Assembly (NCBI GenBank): GCA_002428085.1
Contig: DJAA01000003.1
Span: 22,200 to 46,835 of the forward strand
From: Sulfurimonas sp. UBA6014
GTDB taxonomy: Bacteria; Campylobacterota; Campylobacteria; Campylobacterales; Sulfurimonadaceae
DNA length: 24,636 nt
Direction of reading: 5' to 3'
In this document: positions 1 through 6,762 of the stretch, in pieces
Layout of the letters: each line of letters begins with the position of its first letter
Position numbering within the stretch: the first letter of the stretch is position 1
Made by a program: the position numbers and the translations under genes
Notes under the pieces: generated by a model
Databases searched by the model: none
The model's input: only the letters and a program-made list of their open reading frames with translations
Told to the model about the DNA's origin: nothing

Positions 1-2
1 AT

Positions 3-662
3 TTGATACTCCTCTTTTTTGCAAATTATGCAAAGTTGATACCAATGGCTTGTCTTGCGGGAATTTTGATTGTTGTTTCTTATAACATGAGCGAATGGCG
101 TTCATTTTTGTCTATTTTAAGAGCTTCACCTTTTGATGTTATCGTATTGTTAAGCACTTTTTTTCTAACCGTCTTTGTGGATTTGACGGTTGCCATAGAA
201 ATCGGAGTCGTTTTATCCTCTTTGCTATTTATGAAAAGAATGTCAGATATTGGAGGGAGCGTCCCCGTTGGAATTGACAGTGATATTATTGAAGATTATT
301 CTGATTTGCCTAAAGAGATCTCGATTTATGAAATAAGCGGCCCACTTTTCTTTGGATCGGCAAAACTCTACGTTGAAACAATCAAGCAAATTGGGCTTAA
401 GAGCAAAATTTTAATCATTCGCATGAGGCATGTTCCTTTTGTTGATTCAACTGCACTGCACAACCTCCAAGAGCTCATCCTAACATTGAAAAATGCGGGT
501 GTTATTGTTGTTCTCTCTGGGGTAAATACTTTAGTTTTAAAAGATTTAAAAAAACACCATTTATTTACACTTGTAGGGGAGTCGCACGTACTTGATAAGT
601 TTGATAAAGCCGTAAAACACTCCTTGGAAATTCTAAAAAAAGAAGCGCTAAAAGAAGGATAA
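3..662 (+). CDS. SulP family anion transporter, C-terminal part (partial)
   Basis: This is the 3' end of an inner-membrane SulP (SLC26-type) anion transporter or channel; the gene begins before the window, so the TTG at 3 is only the first visible start-like codon. About 219 residues are visible. The first ~75 form the last hydrophobic helices (about 1-27 and 44-75). They are followed by a cytosolic STAS domain (about 100-205) that contains the hallmark VDSTAL loop, in which a serine follows the aspartate as in anti-sigma-factor antagonists. The domain order, membrane core then STAS, is diagnostic of SulP. The substrate (sulfate, bicarbonate or another anion) cannot be read from this fragment. 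The gene ends at a TAA, and 117 bp separate it from leuD, so the two are probably separate transcription units. Confidence 0.85.
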   Translation: MILLFFANYAKLIPMACLAGILIVVSYNMSEWRSFLSILRASPFDVIVLLSTFFLTVFVDLTVAIEIGVVLSSLLFMKRMSDIGGSVPVGIDSDIIEDYSDLPKEISIYEISGPLFFGSAKLYVETIKQIGLKSKILIIRMRHVPFVDSTALHNLQELILTLKNAGVIVVLSGVNTLVLKDLKKHHLFTLVGESHVLDKFDKAVKHSLEILKKEALKEG

Positions 663-730
663 ATGTATTGTGGTTGTAAATGCGAAAGTCTGTTTTTGAA
701 AAATGATTCTTTATAAAACTACAATCTCAT

Positions 731-748
731 TTTAGGTACAATCACAAA
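731..748 (+). promoter_or_regulatory. Possible extended -10 promoter for leuD
   Basis: The 117-bp gap upstream of leuD contains GGTACAAT at 735-742. TACAAT matches the -10 consensus at 5 of 6 positions and would give a leader of about 30 nt, which leaves room for the AGGA ribosome site at 769. No good -35 hexamer is visible. This is common in Campylobacterota, where sigma70 promoters often lack one. The same GGTACAAT octamer occurs upstream of aspS. Tentative. Confidence 0.35.
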
Positions 749-778
749 TTCATTAGAATTTATACTTAGGAATTTACT

Positions 779-1285
779 ATGCAAAAAGCAAATATTGATG
801 GAAATGTTTGGACATTTGGCAAAGACATTGACACAGACTTAATCATAGCGGCACGTTATTTGAACACATCTGTTCCAGCGGAGCTTGCAAAACACGTCAT
901 GGAAGATGCAGACCCAGAATTTATAAATAAAATGCAAAAAGGGGATGTCATCGTTGCGGGTGAAAATTTTGGTTGCGGAAGTTCTCGTGAGCATGCACCC
1001 ATAGCCCTTAAAGCTGCTGGTGTTGCTGCAATTATTGCGCCAACTTTTGCAAGAATTTTTTATAGAAATGCGTTTAATATGGGGTTGCCTATTTTTGAAC
1101 TTCCACAAAGCGCAGAGATACAAGAGGGTGATGCGATTAGCATTGATATGAATGCAGGCACTATTACAAACAAAAGCACTTCAAAAAGTTACAAATTTAC
1201 CCCAATCCCTCAGTTTATGCAAGAACTCATTGACGCAGGTGGTTTAATGAATTTTGCACAGAATGAAATAAAAGGCAAAGAATGA
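779..1285 (+). CDS. leuD: 3-isopropylmalate dehydratase, small subunit
   Basis: LeuD is the small (swivel-domain) subunit of isopropylmalate isomerase, which converts 2- to 3-isopropylmalate in leucine synthesis together with the iron-sulfur subunit LeuC; leuC is not in this window. The 168-residue protein has the early DIDTDLIIAARYL segment and the family signature GENFGCGSSREHAP at about residues 61-74, followed by the AIIAPTFARIFYRNAFNMGL stretch. At ~165 residues it is the short LeuD type shared with archaea and many anaerobes, not the ~200-residue enterobacterial form. A homoaconitase-like small subunit would look similar, but the direct coupling to leuB argues for leucine synthesis. The ATG follows an AGGA ribosome site, and the stop overlaps the leuB start (ATGA). 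Confidence 0.95.
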   Translation: MQKANIDGNVWTFGKDIDTDLIIAARYLNTSVPAELAKHVMEDADPEFINKMQKGDVIVAGENFGCGSSREHAPIALKAAGVAAIIAPTFARIFYRNAFNMGLPIFELPQSAEIQEGDAISIDMNAGTITNKSTSKSYKFTPIPQFMQELIDAGGLMNFAQNEIKGKE

Positions 1286-2349
1286 AATCGTATAAAATAG
1301 CACTCATTAAGGGTGATGGAATCGGTCCAGAAATTATTGATGAAGCTGTAAAAGTTTTAGACGCTGTAGCGTCATGTTCTTCATTTGACTTTTCATATAC
1401 AGAAGCTTTGATGGGTGGTTGCGCATACGATATCACAGGAGACCCACTTCCACAAGAGACAATCACTATCGCACTCAGCAGCGATGCTGTTCTTTTTGGA
1501 GCTATTGGTGGAGTGAAATGGGATAAATTACCTAGAGAAAAACGTCCTGAAAGTGGGCTTTTACGATTTAGAAAAGAGCTTGGAGTGTATGCTAATCTTC
1601 GTCCTGCTATTGTTTATGATGAGCTTATCAATGCCTCTTCACTCAAGCCACAAATTATTAAAGGTGTTGATTTAATGGTTGTTCGTGAGCTTATTGGCGG
1701 TATTTATTTTGGTGAGCCTAAAGGTCGCGATGAAAACAAAGGATGGAATACCATGGTGTATACGCGTGATGAAATCATCCGCATAGCCCATCAAGCCTTT
1801 AAAATTGCCCTAACGCGAAGTAAAAGAGTCTGTTCTATAGATAAAGCAAATGTTTTAGATGTTTCTCAACTTTGGCGTGAGGTAGTGACTGAAGTAGCCA
1901 AAGGGTATCCTGAAGTTGAGCTTTCACATATGTACGTAGATAATGCAGCTATGCAATTGATTCGTAATCCAAAGCAGTTTGATGTCATGCTCACAGGAAA
2001 TATTTTTGGAGATATTTTAAGTGATGAGGCGAGTATGTTATCAGGTTCTATCGGTCTTTTACCCTCTGCTTCTATTGGAGCTAAAATCGGTGTCTATGAG
2101 CCAATTCATGGTTCTGCGCCCGATATTGCTGGACAAGGAATTGCTAATCCTATCGCTACTATCGCATCAGCTTCCATGATGCTTCGATACGCATTTGGCG
2201 AAATTGCTGCTGCAAATAAAATCGATGATGCAATTAAAAGAGCACTGAGTGAAGGGTATAGAACACAAGACTTAGCACAGTTTGATGCAAAAGAGATTTG
2301 TTCTACCAGTGAAATGGGCTCCATCATAGCAAATTATATTCAAAGATAA
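1282..2349 (+). CDS. leuB: 3-isopropylmalate dehydrogenase
   Basis: LeuB is the cytosolic NAD-dependent enzyme that oxidises and decarboxylates 3-isopropylmalate to 2-oxoisocaproate, the last step before transamination to leucine. The 355-residue length is normal. Visible marks are the N-terminal GDGIGPEI loop, the substrate-binding arginines in LRFRKELGVYANLRP, GGIYFGEPKG, the metal-binding aspartates in the GNIFGDILSDEASML segment, and the NAD-binding EPIHGSAPDIAGQGIANP region near the C-terminus. It overlaps leuD by 4 bp, so translation is probably coupled. Its stop is one base from the next small ORF, which suggests one long transcript through purU/trmL. Isocitrate or tartrate dehydrogenases are relatives, but the context and the GGIYFGEP segment fit LeuB. 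Confidence 0.96.
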   Translation: MKSYKIALIKGDGIGPEIIDEAVKVLDAVASCSSFDFSYTEALMGGCAYDITGDPLPQETITIALSSDAVLFGAIGGVKWDKLPREKRPESGLLRFRKELGVYANLRPAIVYDELINASSLKPQIIKGVDLMVVRELIGGIYFGEPKGRDENKGWNTMVYTRDEIIRIAHQAFKIALTRSKRVCSIDKANVLDVSQLWREVVTEVAKGYPEVELSHMYVDNAAMQLIRNPKQFDVMLTGNIFGDILSDEASMLSGSIGLLPSASIGAKIGVYEPIHGSAPDIAGQGIANPIATIASASMMLRYAFGEIAAANKIDDAIKRALSEGYRTQDLAQFDAKEICSTSEMGSIIANYIQR

Positions 2350-2350
2350 A

Positions 2351-2599
2351 ATGCAAACATTAACACTGGCAAATATATATGAACTCCAAGGGCTTAAAGA
2401 AGAAGCTCTTGATATTTATACAAAGATTTTAAAAAGAGACCCTTCAAACAGCGATGCCAAAATCGCCATACGAAGGTTGTCAGGTATGCGAAAAAAGTTC
2501 TTAAATGTAAACACTCAAATGAAAGATTTTTTTTTAAAAATGGATACCGATGTTGAGTTTAATGAATTTGAAAGGTGGTTATTAAAGTCATGGAATTAA
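2351..2599 (+). CDS. Small TPR-motif protein
   Basis: This is an 82-residue cytosolic protein of unknown function. Residues ~1-35 form one recognisable tetratricopeptide repeat (LANIYELQGLKEEALDIYTK, then the typical KRDPSNSDAKIA turn and next helix). The remainder (FLNVNTQMKDFFLKMDTDVEFNEFERWLLKSW) looks like a helical tail with an acidic/aromatic character. A single TPR plus tail suggests a small adaptor or a stub of a binding surface. The gene starts one base after the leuB stop and has no strong ribosome site of its own, so it probably depends on coupling to leuB. Its 3' end overlaps the start of the CiaD-like gene by 10 bp. Similar small TPR proteins follow leuB in related genomes as far as I recall, but I cannot verify this here. 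Confidence 0.8.
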   Translation: MQTLTLANIYELQGLKEEALDIYTKILKRDPSNSDAKIAIRRLSGMRKKFLNVNTQMKDFFLKMDTDVEFNEFERWLLKSWN

Positions 2600-2943
2600 A
2601 AGATGTAATCTTATCCACTCTTGCAGAGATGGAAAATAGTGAACTCTCCAAAAAAGCTTCTAACCGTACTGAAAATTTTGAAATAAAAGAGAAGCACACA
2701 AGTTTTATCAAAGAAGTTGCAATACAAGAGTTAGTTGAAGAGGTTCAAAGCTTAACTCATGAGAGTGAAATGGTCTTTCTTGTCTCCATTAGAGAGAGAT
2801 TGCTTGTTCTTTTTGAAGGTTTTCAAGCACCCAACAATGCAAATATAGAAGCCAAAGTAGATTTAATACTCAATTTTTTAGAATATATTTTAGGAACTGT
2901 AGATAGTAGAATCGAAATGTTAGAAAAAGGGAATAAAAAGTGA
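2590..2943 (+). CDS. CiaD-like domain protein
   Basis: This is a 117-residue protein that I recognise as related to Campylobacter CiaD (Cj0788), from the C-terminal block IRERLLVLFEGFQ followed by a long helix ILNFLEYILGTVDSRIEMLEK. In C. jejuni CiaD is known as a secreted invasion effector and lies close to purU, as it does here. In a free-living sulfur oxidiser the protein must have another, older role that is not known. The N-terminal ~60 residues are charged and low in conservation. I chose the ATG at 2590 (MELKDVILSTL). A GTG at 2575 would add five residues with no better ribosome site. The stop overlaps the purU GTG start (GTGA). Confidence 0.75.
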   Translation: MELKDVILSTLAEMENSELSKKASNRTENFEIKEKHTSFIKEVAIQELVEEVQSLTHESEMVFLVSIRERLLVLFEGFQAPNNANIEAKVDLILNFLEYILGTVDSRIEMLEKGNKK

Positions 2944-3776
2944 GTGAATACAGAGTACTTATAGATGCAGACGATGCAAAAGGATTGGTTTATAAAATCT
3001 CAAGCATTTTTTATCACAATGGATTAAATATACTCTCAAACAGTGAGTTTGTTGATAAAGAAAATAATAAATTTTTTATGAGAAGCGTTGTTGATGGGGA
3101 TATTGACAGCATAAAGCTCAAAAAATCTATCCAAGAGATTCTCCCGCGTAATTCTATTGTCAAGGTTATCAATCCTCAAAAGAAAAATATCATCATCATG
3201 GCAACAAAAGAGTTGCATGCACTAGGGGATATTCTTATCAGACATGAAGCTGGTGAACTCGAAGCAAATATTTTAGCAGTTGTGTCAAATTATGATAAAT
3301 TGGAGTCATTGGTTCGCAAGTTTGATGTTCCTTATGTAACCATTTCTCATGAGGGTTTAGATCGTCCTGAGCATGAGAGCAGGGTTATAGAGTGCATTAA
3401 CAGCTTTGAAGATGTTGATTATATTGTGTTGGCAAAGTACATGAGAATTTTAACGCCGAGATTTGTTGAGACTTATAAAGATAAAATCATCAATATACAT
3501 CACTCATTTTTACCTGCTTTTATCGGAGCCAATCCCTATAAACAGGCATATGATAGAGGTGTAAAAATCATAGGAGCAACGGCACATTTCGTCAATAACA
3601 ATCTTGATGAAGGACCGATCATCGCGCAAGAAGTTATCCATGTCAACCACGCTTATAGCTGGAAAGATATGCAACGCTCAGGTAAGGATGTTGAAAAAGT
3701 TGTCCTCTCTCGTGCTTTAAAACTTGCCCTTGAAGATAGAATTTTTGTTTATGCTAATAAAACAGTTATTTTTTAG
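2940..3776 (+). CDS. purU: Formyltetrahydrofolate deformylase
   Basis: PurU hydrolyses 10-formyltetrahydrofolate to formate and tetrahydrofolate. It balances the one-carbon pool and can supply formate to the PurT route of purine synthesis. The 278-residue protein has an N-terminal ACT domain (about 1-80; it starts YRVLIDADDAKGLVYKISSI), as in the glycine/methionine-regulated enzyme, and a C-terminal formyltransferase fold (about 85-278). The catalytic region INIHHSFLPAF and the downstream GATAHFVNNNLDEGPII carry the Asn-His-Asp set typical of this fold. It starts with GTG, overlapping the CiaD-like stop by 4 bp. PurN is the main alternative, but the ACT domain and length decide for PurU. Confidence 0.95.
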   Translation: MSEYRVLIDADDAKGLVYKISSIFYHNGLNILSNSEFVDKENNKFFMRSVVDGDIDSIKLKKSIQEILPRNSIVKVINPQKKNIIIMATKELHALGDILIRHEAGELEANILAVVSNYDKLESLVRKFDVPYVTISHEGLDRPEHESRVIECINSFEDVDYIVLAKYMRILTPRFVETYKDKIINIHHSFLPAFIGANPYKQAYDRGVKIIGATAHFVNNNLDEGPIIAQEVIHVNHAYSWKDMQRSGKDVEKVVLSRALKLALEDRIFVYANKTVIF

Positions 3777-3785
3777 GGAAACTGT

Positions 3786-4268
3786 TTGTTTAACCTTGTC
3801 CTAGTCCATCCACAAATCCCCAATAATACAGGTGCAATAGGGCGTCTTTGTGTCAATGCGGGTGCTGCTTTGCATCTCATCAAACCTATTGGTTTTGATA
3901 TAGATGAAAAAGCGGTAAGACGTGCTGGGCTTGATTATTGGGATAAGTTAAATTTATATGTTTGGGAAGATATAGATGCTTTTTTTGAACATAATACTAT
4001 CGGTGACAATGCTTACTTTGCAACAACAAAAACGCAAAAACCTTATTTTGATGTAGCGTTTCAAAAAGGTGATTATATATTTTTTGGTAGTGAAACGGCA
4101 GGAATTCCTGAGGAAATCTTACATGCTTATAAAAAACAAAATATTACCATCCCCATGACAAAAGAGGGGAGAAGTCTTAACTTGGCTATAAGCGCAGGAA
4201 TAGTTTTGTATGAAGCAATTAAACAAAATTACAGTTCGTTTGAAGTTTCAATACAAGAGCGTTTTTAA
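3786..4268 (+). CDS. trmL: tRNA (cytidine/uridine-34 2'-O)-methyltransferase
   Basis: TrmL is a SPOUT-class (trefoil-knot) methyltransferase that uses SAM to methylate the 2'-O of the wobble nucleotide in certain leucine tRNAs. The 160-residue length matches the minimal SPOUT core without an RNA-binding extension. Visible motifs are the N-terminal HPQIPNNTGAIGRLC, then FFGSETAGIPEE (motif 2), and IPMTKEGRSLNLAISAGIVLYEAIKQ at the C-terminal knot (motif 3, with the invariant Ser-Leu-Asn). The start is a TTG at 3786, preceded by an AGGGA ribosome site that overlaps the purU stop; no ATG is available nearby and the protein begins in the conserved N-terminal strand (FNLVLVHPQIP). It belongs to the same transcript as purU. 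Confidence 0.92.
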   Translation: MFNLVLVHPQIPNNTGAIGRLCVNAGAALHLIKPIGFDIDEKAVRRAGLDYWDKLNLYVWEDIDAFFEHNTIGDNAYFATTKTQKPYFDVAFQKGDYIFFGSETAGIPEEILHAYKKQNITIPMTKEGRSLNLAISAGIVLYEAIKQNYSSFEVSIQERF

Positions 4269-4288
4269 AATGAATACAAGGAAATTTA

Positions 4289-4450
4289 ATGGGTGACATC
4301 ATAGATATATTAATGTTAGTCTTGTTTGTTTTGTTTATGGTGTTTATTTTTGGCGGTTATCACAAAAATAAATCAGCAAAGAGAGAAGAGCAGTTTGCAG
4401 AAGAAGAGCGATTAGCAAAACAAGAGGCAAAAAAATCACAAAAGATATAG
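4289..4450 (+). CDS. Small single-pass membrane protein (53 aa)
   Basis: This short gene encodes 53 residues. After MGDIID there is one strongly hydrophobic helix (about residues 5-23: ILMLVLFVLFMVFIFGG), followed by a basic stop-transfer patch (YHKNKSAKR) and a charged, Glu/Lys-rich cytosolic helix to the C-terminus. The predicted topology is N-out, C-in by the positive-inside rule. An AAGGA ribosome site sits 7 bp before the ATG, and the gene starts 20 bp after trmL, so it is probably cotranscribed. I recall small hydrophobic proteins of this sort near purU/ciaD in Campylobacter (Cj0786), but the match is only by general character. Function unknown. Confidence 0.75.
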   Translation: MGDIIDILMLVLFVLFMVFIFGGYHKNKSAKREEQFAEEERLAKQEAKKSQKI

Positions 4451-4455
4451 TTCTT

Positions 4456-4539
4456 TTAAAAAAATTTATTTGCCCACTCTTGAACACTATTTTCAAATTT
4501 TTCAAATAAACTCTCTACATTTTTTACAATCAATAACAT
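4456..4539 (-). CDS. Candidate 27-residue small ORF opposite the repressor
   Basis: On the minus strand an ATG at 4539 opens a 27-codon frame ending at TAA (4456-4458). The peptide starts MLLIVKNVESLFEKF and ends QEWANKFF; it would form an amphipathic helix. An AAGGA ribosome-like site lies 6 bp before the ATG, and TAGAAT (minus strand, 4572-4577) could be a -10. It is divergent from the S24 repressor gene and convergent with the small membrane protein, ending 5 bp from that gene's stop. An 8-bp inverted repeat (TTTATTTG at 4465-4472, CAAATAAA at 4503-4510) falls inside it, so the sequence could instead act as a hairpin. Only the reading frame and the ribosome site support it. Confidence 0.35.
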   Translation of the reverse strand: MLLIVKNVESLFEKFENSVQEWANKFF

Positions 4540-4612
4540 CGCATTTCCTTATAAGTTCTTTAGTTGAGAAAATTCTACACAATGATAATTTTTTTTCTTA
4601 AAAATATTGCAA

Positions 4613-4643
4613 TTTGTCATATTATTTTTGACTTAATGACAAA
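4613..4643. promoter_or_regulatory. Operator-like inverted repeat at the repressor promoter
   Basis: TTTGTCAT (4613-4620) and ATGACAAA (4636-4643) are perfect 8-bp inverted copies separated by 15 bp. They bracket the -35 hexamer of the downstream repressor gene, so a dimer bound here would block RNA polymerase. A one-mismatch half-site, ATGATAA, lies further upstream at 4582-4588. Autoregulation by the gene product is inferred, not shown. Confidence 0.55.
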
Positions 4644-4656
4644 AAAATATTATACT
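4628..4656 (+). promoter_or_regulatory. Sigma70-type promoter of the S24 repressor
   Basis: TTGACT (4628-4633) and TATACT (4651-4656) are separated by exactly 17 bp, the best sigma70 match in the window. The predicted start is near 4663, leaving a leader of about 17 nt. That leader includes the AAGGGGG ribosome site (4667-4673) 6 bp before the ATG. The -35 lies between the two arms of the palindrome at 4613-4643. Confidence 0.7.
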
Positions 4657-4679
4657 TACTAAAAATAAGGGGGAATGCC

Positions 4680-5339
4680 ATGAATAATTTTATGGAAATT
4701 GTAGAAGAGATAAAAAATATCGTTTCATCTGAATTTGGGGAAAGAAAAGTATTTGATAAAGATGTCGCAGATTTACTCAATATCAGTCAAATGAATTTTG
4801 CAACGATGAAAAAAAGAAATAAAATTCCCTTTAGTGAGCTTTTAGATTTTTGCGCAAGAAAATCTATTTCTATCAATTGGATACTCTATGGCCAATCACC
4901 AGAGAGTTTGGTGGAGGCTACCAATAAATTTTATATGATTAAATATTTTAACGATGTAAGCGCAAGTGCTGGGGGTGGGGCTGAAGTTCTCCATGAAGAG
5001 ATTGAAGAACTTGAGATACCCCAGCAGTTTGTTTTTATGCTTGGAGGAGAAAAAGAGTTAAAATATATCGAAGCTATAAACGTCTCTGGAGATTCTATGG
5101 AACCCACCTTTAGCTATAACGATATTGTTTTTATCAACAGAAATAAAACTGACCTTGGACGTGGTGGTATTTTTACGCTTAGAACGGAGGCAGGGCTCTT
5201 TATAAAGCGAGTTCAAAAGAGAATGGATGGGAAAATAGATATAATATCTGACAATAAAGCATACTCTACTCAAACTCTCAATCTCAATGAAATAGAGGTT
5301 ATAGGAAGAGTTGTTAGTAGATTTGGTGATGTTGATTAA
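4680..5339 (+). CDS. CI/LexA-like repressor with S24 self-cleavage domain
   Basis: This is a 219-residue transcriptional repressor. The N-terminal ~70 residues form a phage-CI-type helix-turn-helix (FDKDVADLLNISQMNFATMK, then INWILYGQ at about 65-72). The C-terminal half is a peptidase S24 domain. The nucleophile is Ser139 in VSGDSMEPTF, the general base is Lys176 in LFIKRV, and an Ala-Gly pair at 97-98 in SASAGGGAEV is the expected self-cleavage bond. By analogy with LexA and lambda CI, RecA filaments would trigger cleavage and derepression; this is inferred. It has its own strong promoter overlapped by a palindrome, which suggests autorepression. The lipoprotein hydrolase gene follows after 13 bp and is probably cotranscribed. 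No phage genes surround it, so it looks like a host regulator. Its targets are unknown. Confidence 0.9.
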   Translation: MNNFMEIVEEIKNIVSSEFGERKVFDKDVADLLNISQMNFATMKKRNKIPFSELLDFCARKSISINWILYGQSPESLVEATNKFYMIKYFNDVSASAGGGAEVLHEEIEELEIPQQFVFMLGGEKELKYIEAINVSGDSMEPTFSYNDIVFINRNKTDLGRGGIFTLRTEAGLFIKRVQKRMDGKIDIISDNKAYSTQTLNLNEIEVIGRVVSRFGDVD

Positions 5340-5352
5340 TAAAGGAATTGGT

Positions 5353-6762
5353 TTGAAGTATCTATTTGTAATTATATACATTTTAATATTTGTAGGTTGT
5401 TCATCAAAAAATGTCCAAACAGAGGGAAAAGTTGCCCTACAAGTAGAGGCAGAGAAAAATATTGAAATAGAAGAAGAGACGGAAGAAGAAATAGAAGAAG
5501 AGACGGAAGAAATAATAGAGAGTGCTGACATAAATGATCTAAAAAATATACCTCAAGATACATCTTTTTACACTAAAAATATCGACTTAAAGGGTGGTGG
5601 CGAATATTTACGAGAAAAATATGAAAAGCATTACTTTCGGGTATGGAATATCGATACACCTCCAGATAAACTAAAAAATATTCAATGGCCATTCAAATCT
5701 TACACTGTCAAAAACAGTTATGGAGAAAATTTACAACCTTTAAAACAATCATTTTTTGATGCGATGTATGAAAATTCAAATTTCAATGCTTACGCAACAC
5801 TCAATCAAAGAGCAATATCGCTTGGTCATTTAAACATAAGGTCTTTCCCTACTATATTGCCACTTTTAAAAAATCCTTTTCGTGCAGGAGAGGGTTTCCC
5901 GTTTGATTATTTGCAAAATAGCACCGTGTCTGCAAATGAACCCCTTTTTGTTTCTCATTACTCAAAAGACAAAGAGTGGGTTTACATATTTAGCAATTTT
6001 GCGTCAGGTTGGGTCAAAAGCAATGACATAGTTTTTTTAGAAAAAACTTATACAGATGTGTGGCAACAAGCAAAACAAGTTTTCATCACAAAAGAAGATA
6101 TCCCTATCATGAGCACTCAAGGGGATTTTTTATTTAAATCTAGAGTCGGCATGATGTTTGCATTGATTGATGAAAATGAAAGCGACTATAAAGTCTTAGC
6201 AGTGTCGGCTTATAAAAAAACAAAGCCCATGTACTTGCAGGCAACTCTCTCTAAAAAAATAGCTTCAAAAGAGATATTAACCTTCAAAAAAGAAAATATA
6301 GACAATATAATTTCAGAATTAGCAAAAAGCAATTATGGATGGGGTGGGATATATGATCAAAGAGATTGCTCATCTACTCTTCGTGATTATTTTTCTGTCT
6401 TTGGAATCTGGCTTCCAAGAAATTCTTTGCAACAAAGTAAAATAGGCAAAGTAATCAACTTAAAAAATTTGACAAATAAAGAAAAAGTAAATATTATCAA
6501 AAAAGAAGGTATCCCTTTTAAAACCTTGCTTTACAAAAAAGGGCATGTTATGTTGTATGTTGGAACTTATAAAGATGAGATTATTATTTTCCACAACATG
6601 TGGGGAGTAAAGACAAAAAAAGATGGAGCCGAGGGGAGAATAGTCGTAGGCAAAAGCGTATTTAGCACTTTAAAAATAGGGAAAAATCATAAAAATTACG
6701 ACAAAAACTCAGAATTGTTAAGAAATTTAAAAAGCATGAATACTGTAATAGCCAAAAATTAG
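5353..6762 (+). CDS. Lipoprotein with SH3 and NlpC/P60 cell-wall hydrolase domains
   Basis: This is probably a periplasmic lipid-anchored peptidoglycan hydrolase that cuts cell-wall peptides. I start it at TTG 5353, 6 bp after AAAGGA (5341-5346), which gives 469 residues; a longer frame from 5311 overlaps the repressor and adds residues before the signal peptide. The N-terminus KYLFVIIYILIFVGC is a short signal with a lipobox and Cys16. A Glu-rich linker (residues ~37-56) is encoded partly by a 24-bp tandem repeat. The stabilising region and bacterial SH3 domains span about 90-290. The NlpC/P60 domain follows, with Cys339 in RDCSSTLRDYF, His398 in KKGHVMLYVG and His414 in FHNMWG as a likely catalytic triad. 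The architecture matches the N_NLPC_P60/SH3b/NlpC families of Campylobacterota and Desulfovibrio. It converges with the next gene, overlapping by 4 bp. Confidence 0.88.
   Translation: MKYLFVIIYILIFVGCSSKNVQTEGKVALQVEAEKNIEIEEETEEEIEEETEEIIESADINDLKNIPQDTSFYTKNIDLKGGGEYLREKYEKHYFRVWNIDTPPDKLKNIQWPFKSYTVKNSYGENLQPLKQSFFDAMYENSNFNAYATLNQRAISLGHLNIRSFPTILPLLKNPFRAGEGFPFDYLQNSTVSANEPLFVSHYSKDKEWVYIFSNFASGWVKSNDIVFLEKTYTDVWQQAKQVFITKEDIPIMSTQGDFLFKSRVGMMFALIDENESDYKVLAVSAYKKTKPMYLQATLSKKIASKEILTFKKENIDNIISELAKSNYGWGGIYDQRDCSSTLRDYFSVFGIWLPRNSLQQSKIGKVINLKNLTNKEKVNIIKKEGIPFKTLLYKKGHVMLYVGTYKDEIIIFHNMWGVKTKKDGAEGRIVVGKSVFSTLKIGKNHKNYDKNSELLRNLKSMNTVIAKN
5464..5511 (+). repeat. Perfect 24-bp tandem duplication inside the lipoprotein gene
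   Basis: Bases 5464-5487 and 5488-5511 are identical 24-bp units (each starting GAAATAGAAGAAGAG). They encode two copies of an eight-residue acidic unit, EIEEETEE, just after the lipidated N-terminus. The unit length is a multiple of three, so gain or loss of copies by slippage would change the linker length without a frameshift. A partial third unit follows and degenerates. Confidence 0.9.

Noticed and set aside
761..766. TATACT as the leuD promoter
   Set aside because: It would start the transcript about 6 nt before the ATG and leave out the ribosome site; TACAAT at 737-742 fits better.
5464..5511. CRISPR-like repeat
   Set aside because: There are only two adjacent copies without spacers, inside a coding sequence.
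5058..5563. Open frames on the minus strand under the repressor and lipoprotein genes
   Set aside because: They are rich in Ser, Leu and Phe because they mirror the Glu-rich repeat, have no ribosome site, and lie wholly inside well-supported genes.
4680..6762. A prophage remnant around the CI-like repressor
   Set aside because: No integrase, Cro, excisionase, structural or lysis genes and no attachment-site repeats are nearby; neighbours are ordinary chromosomal genes.
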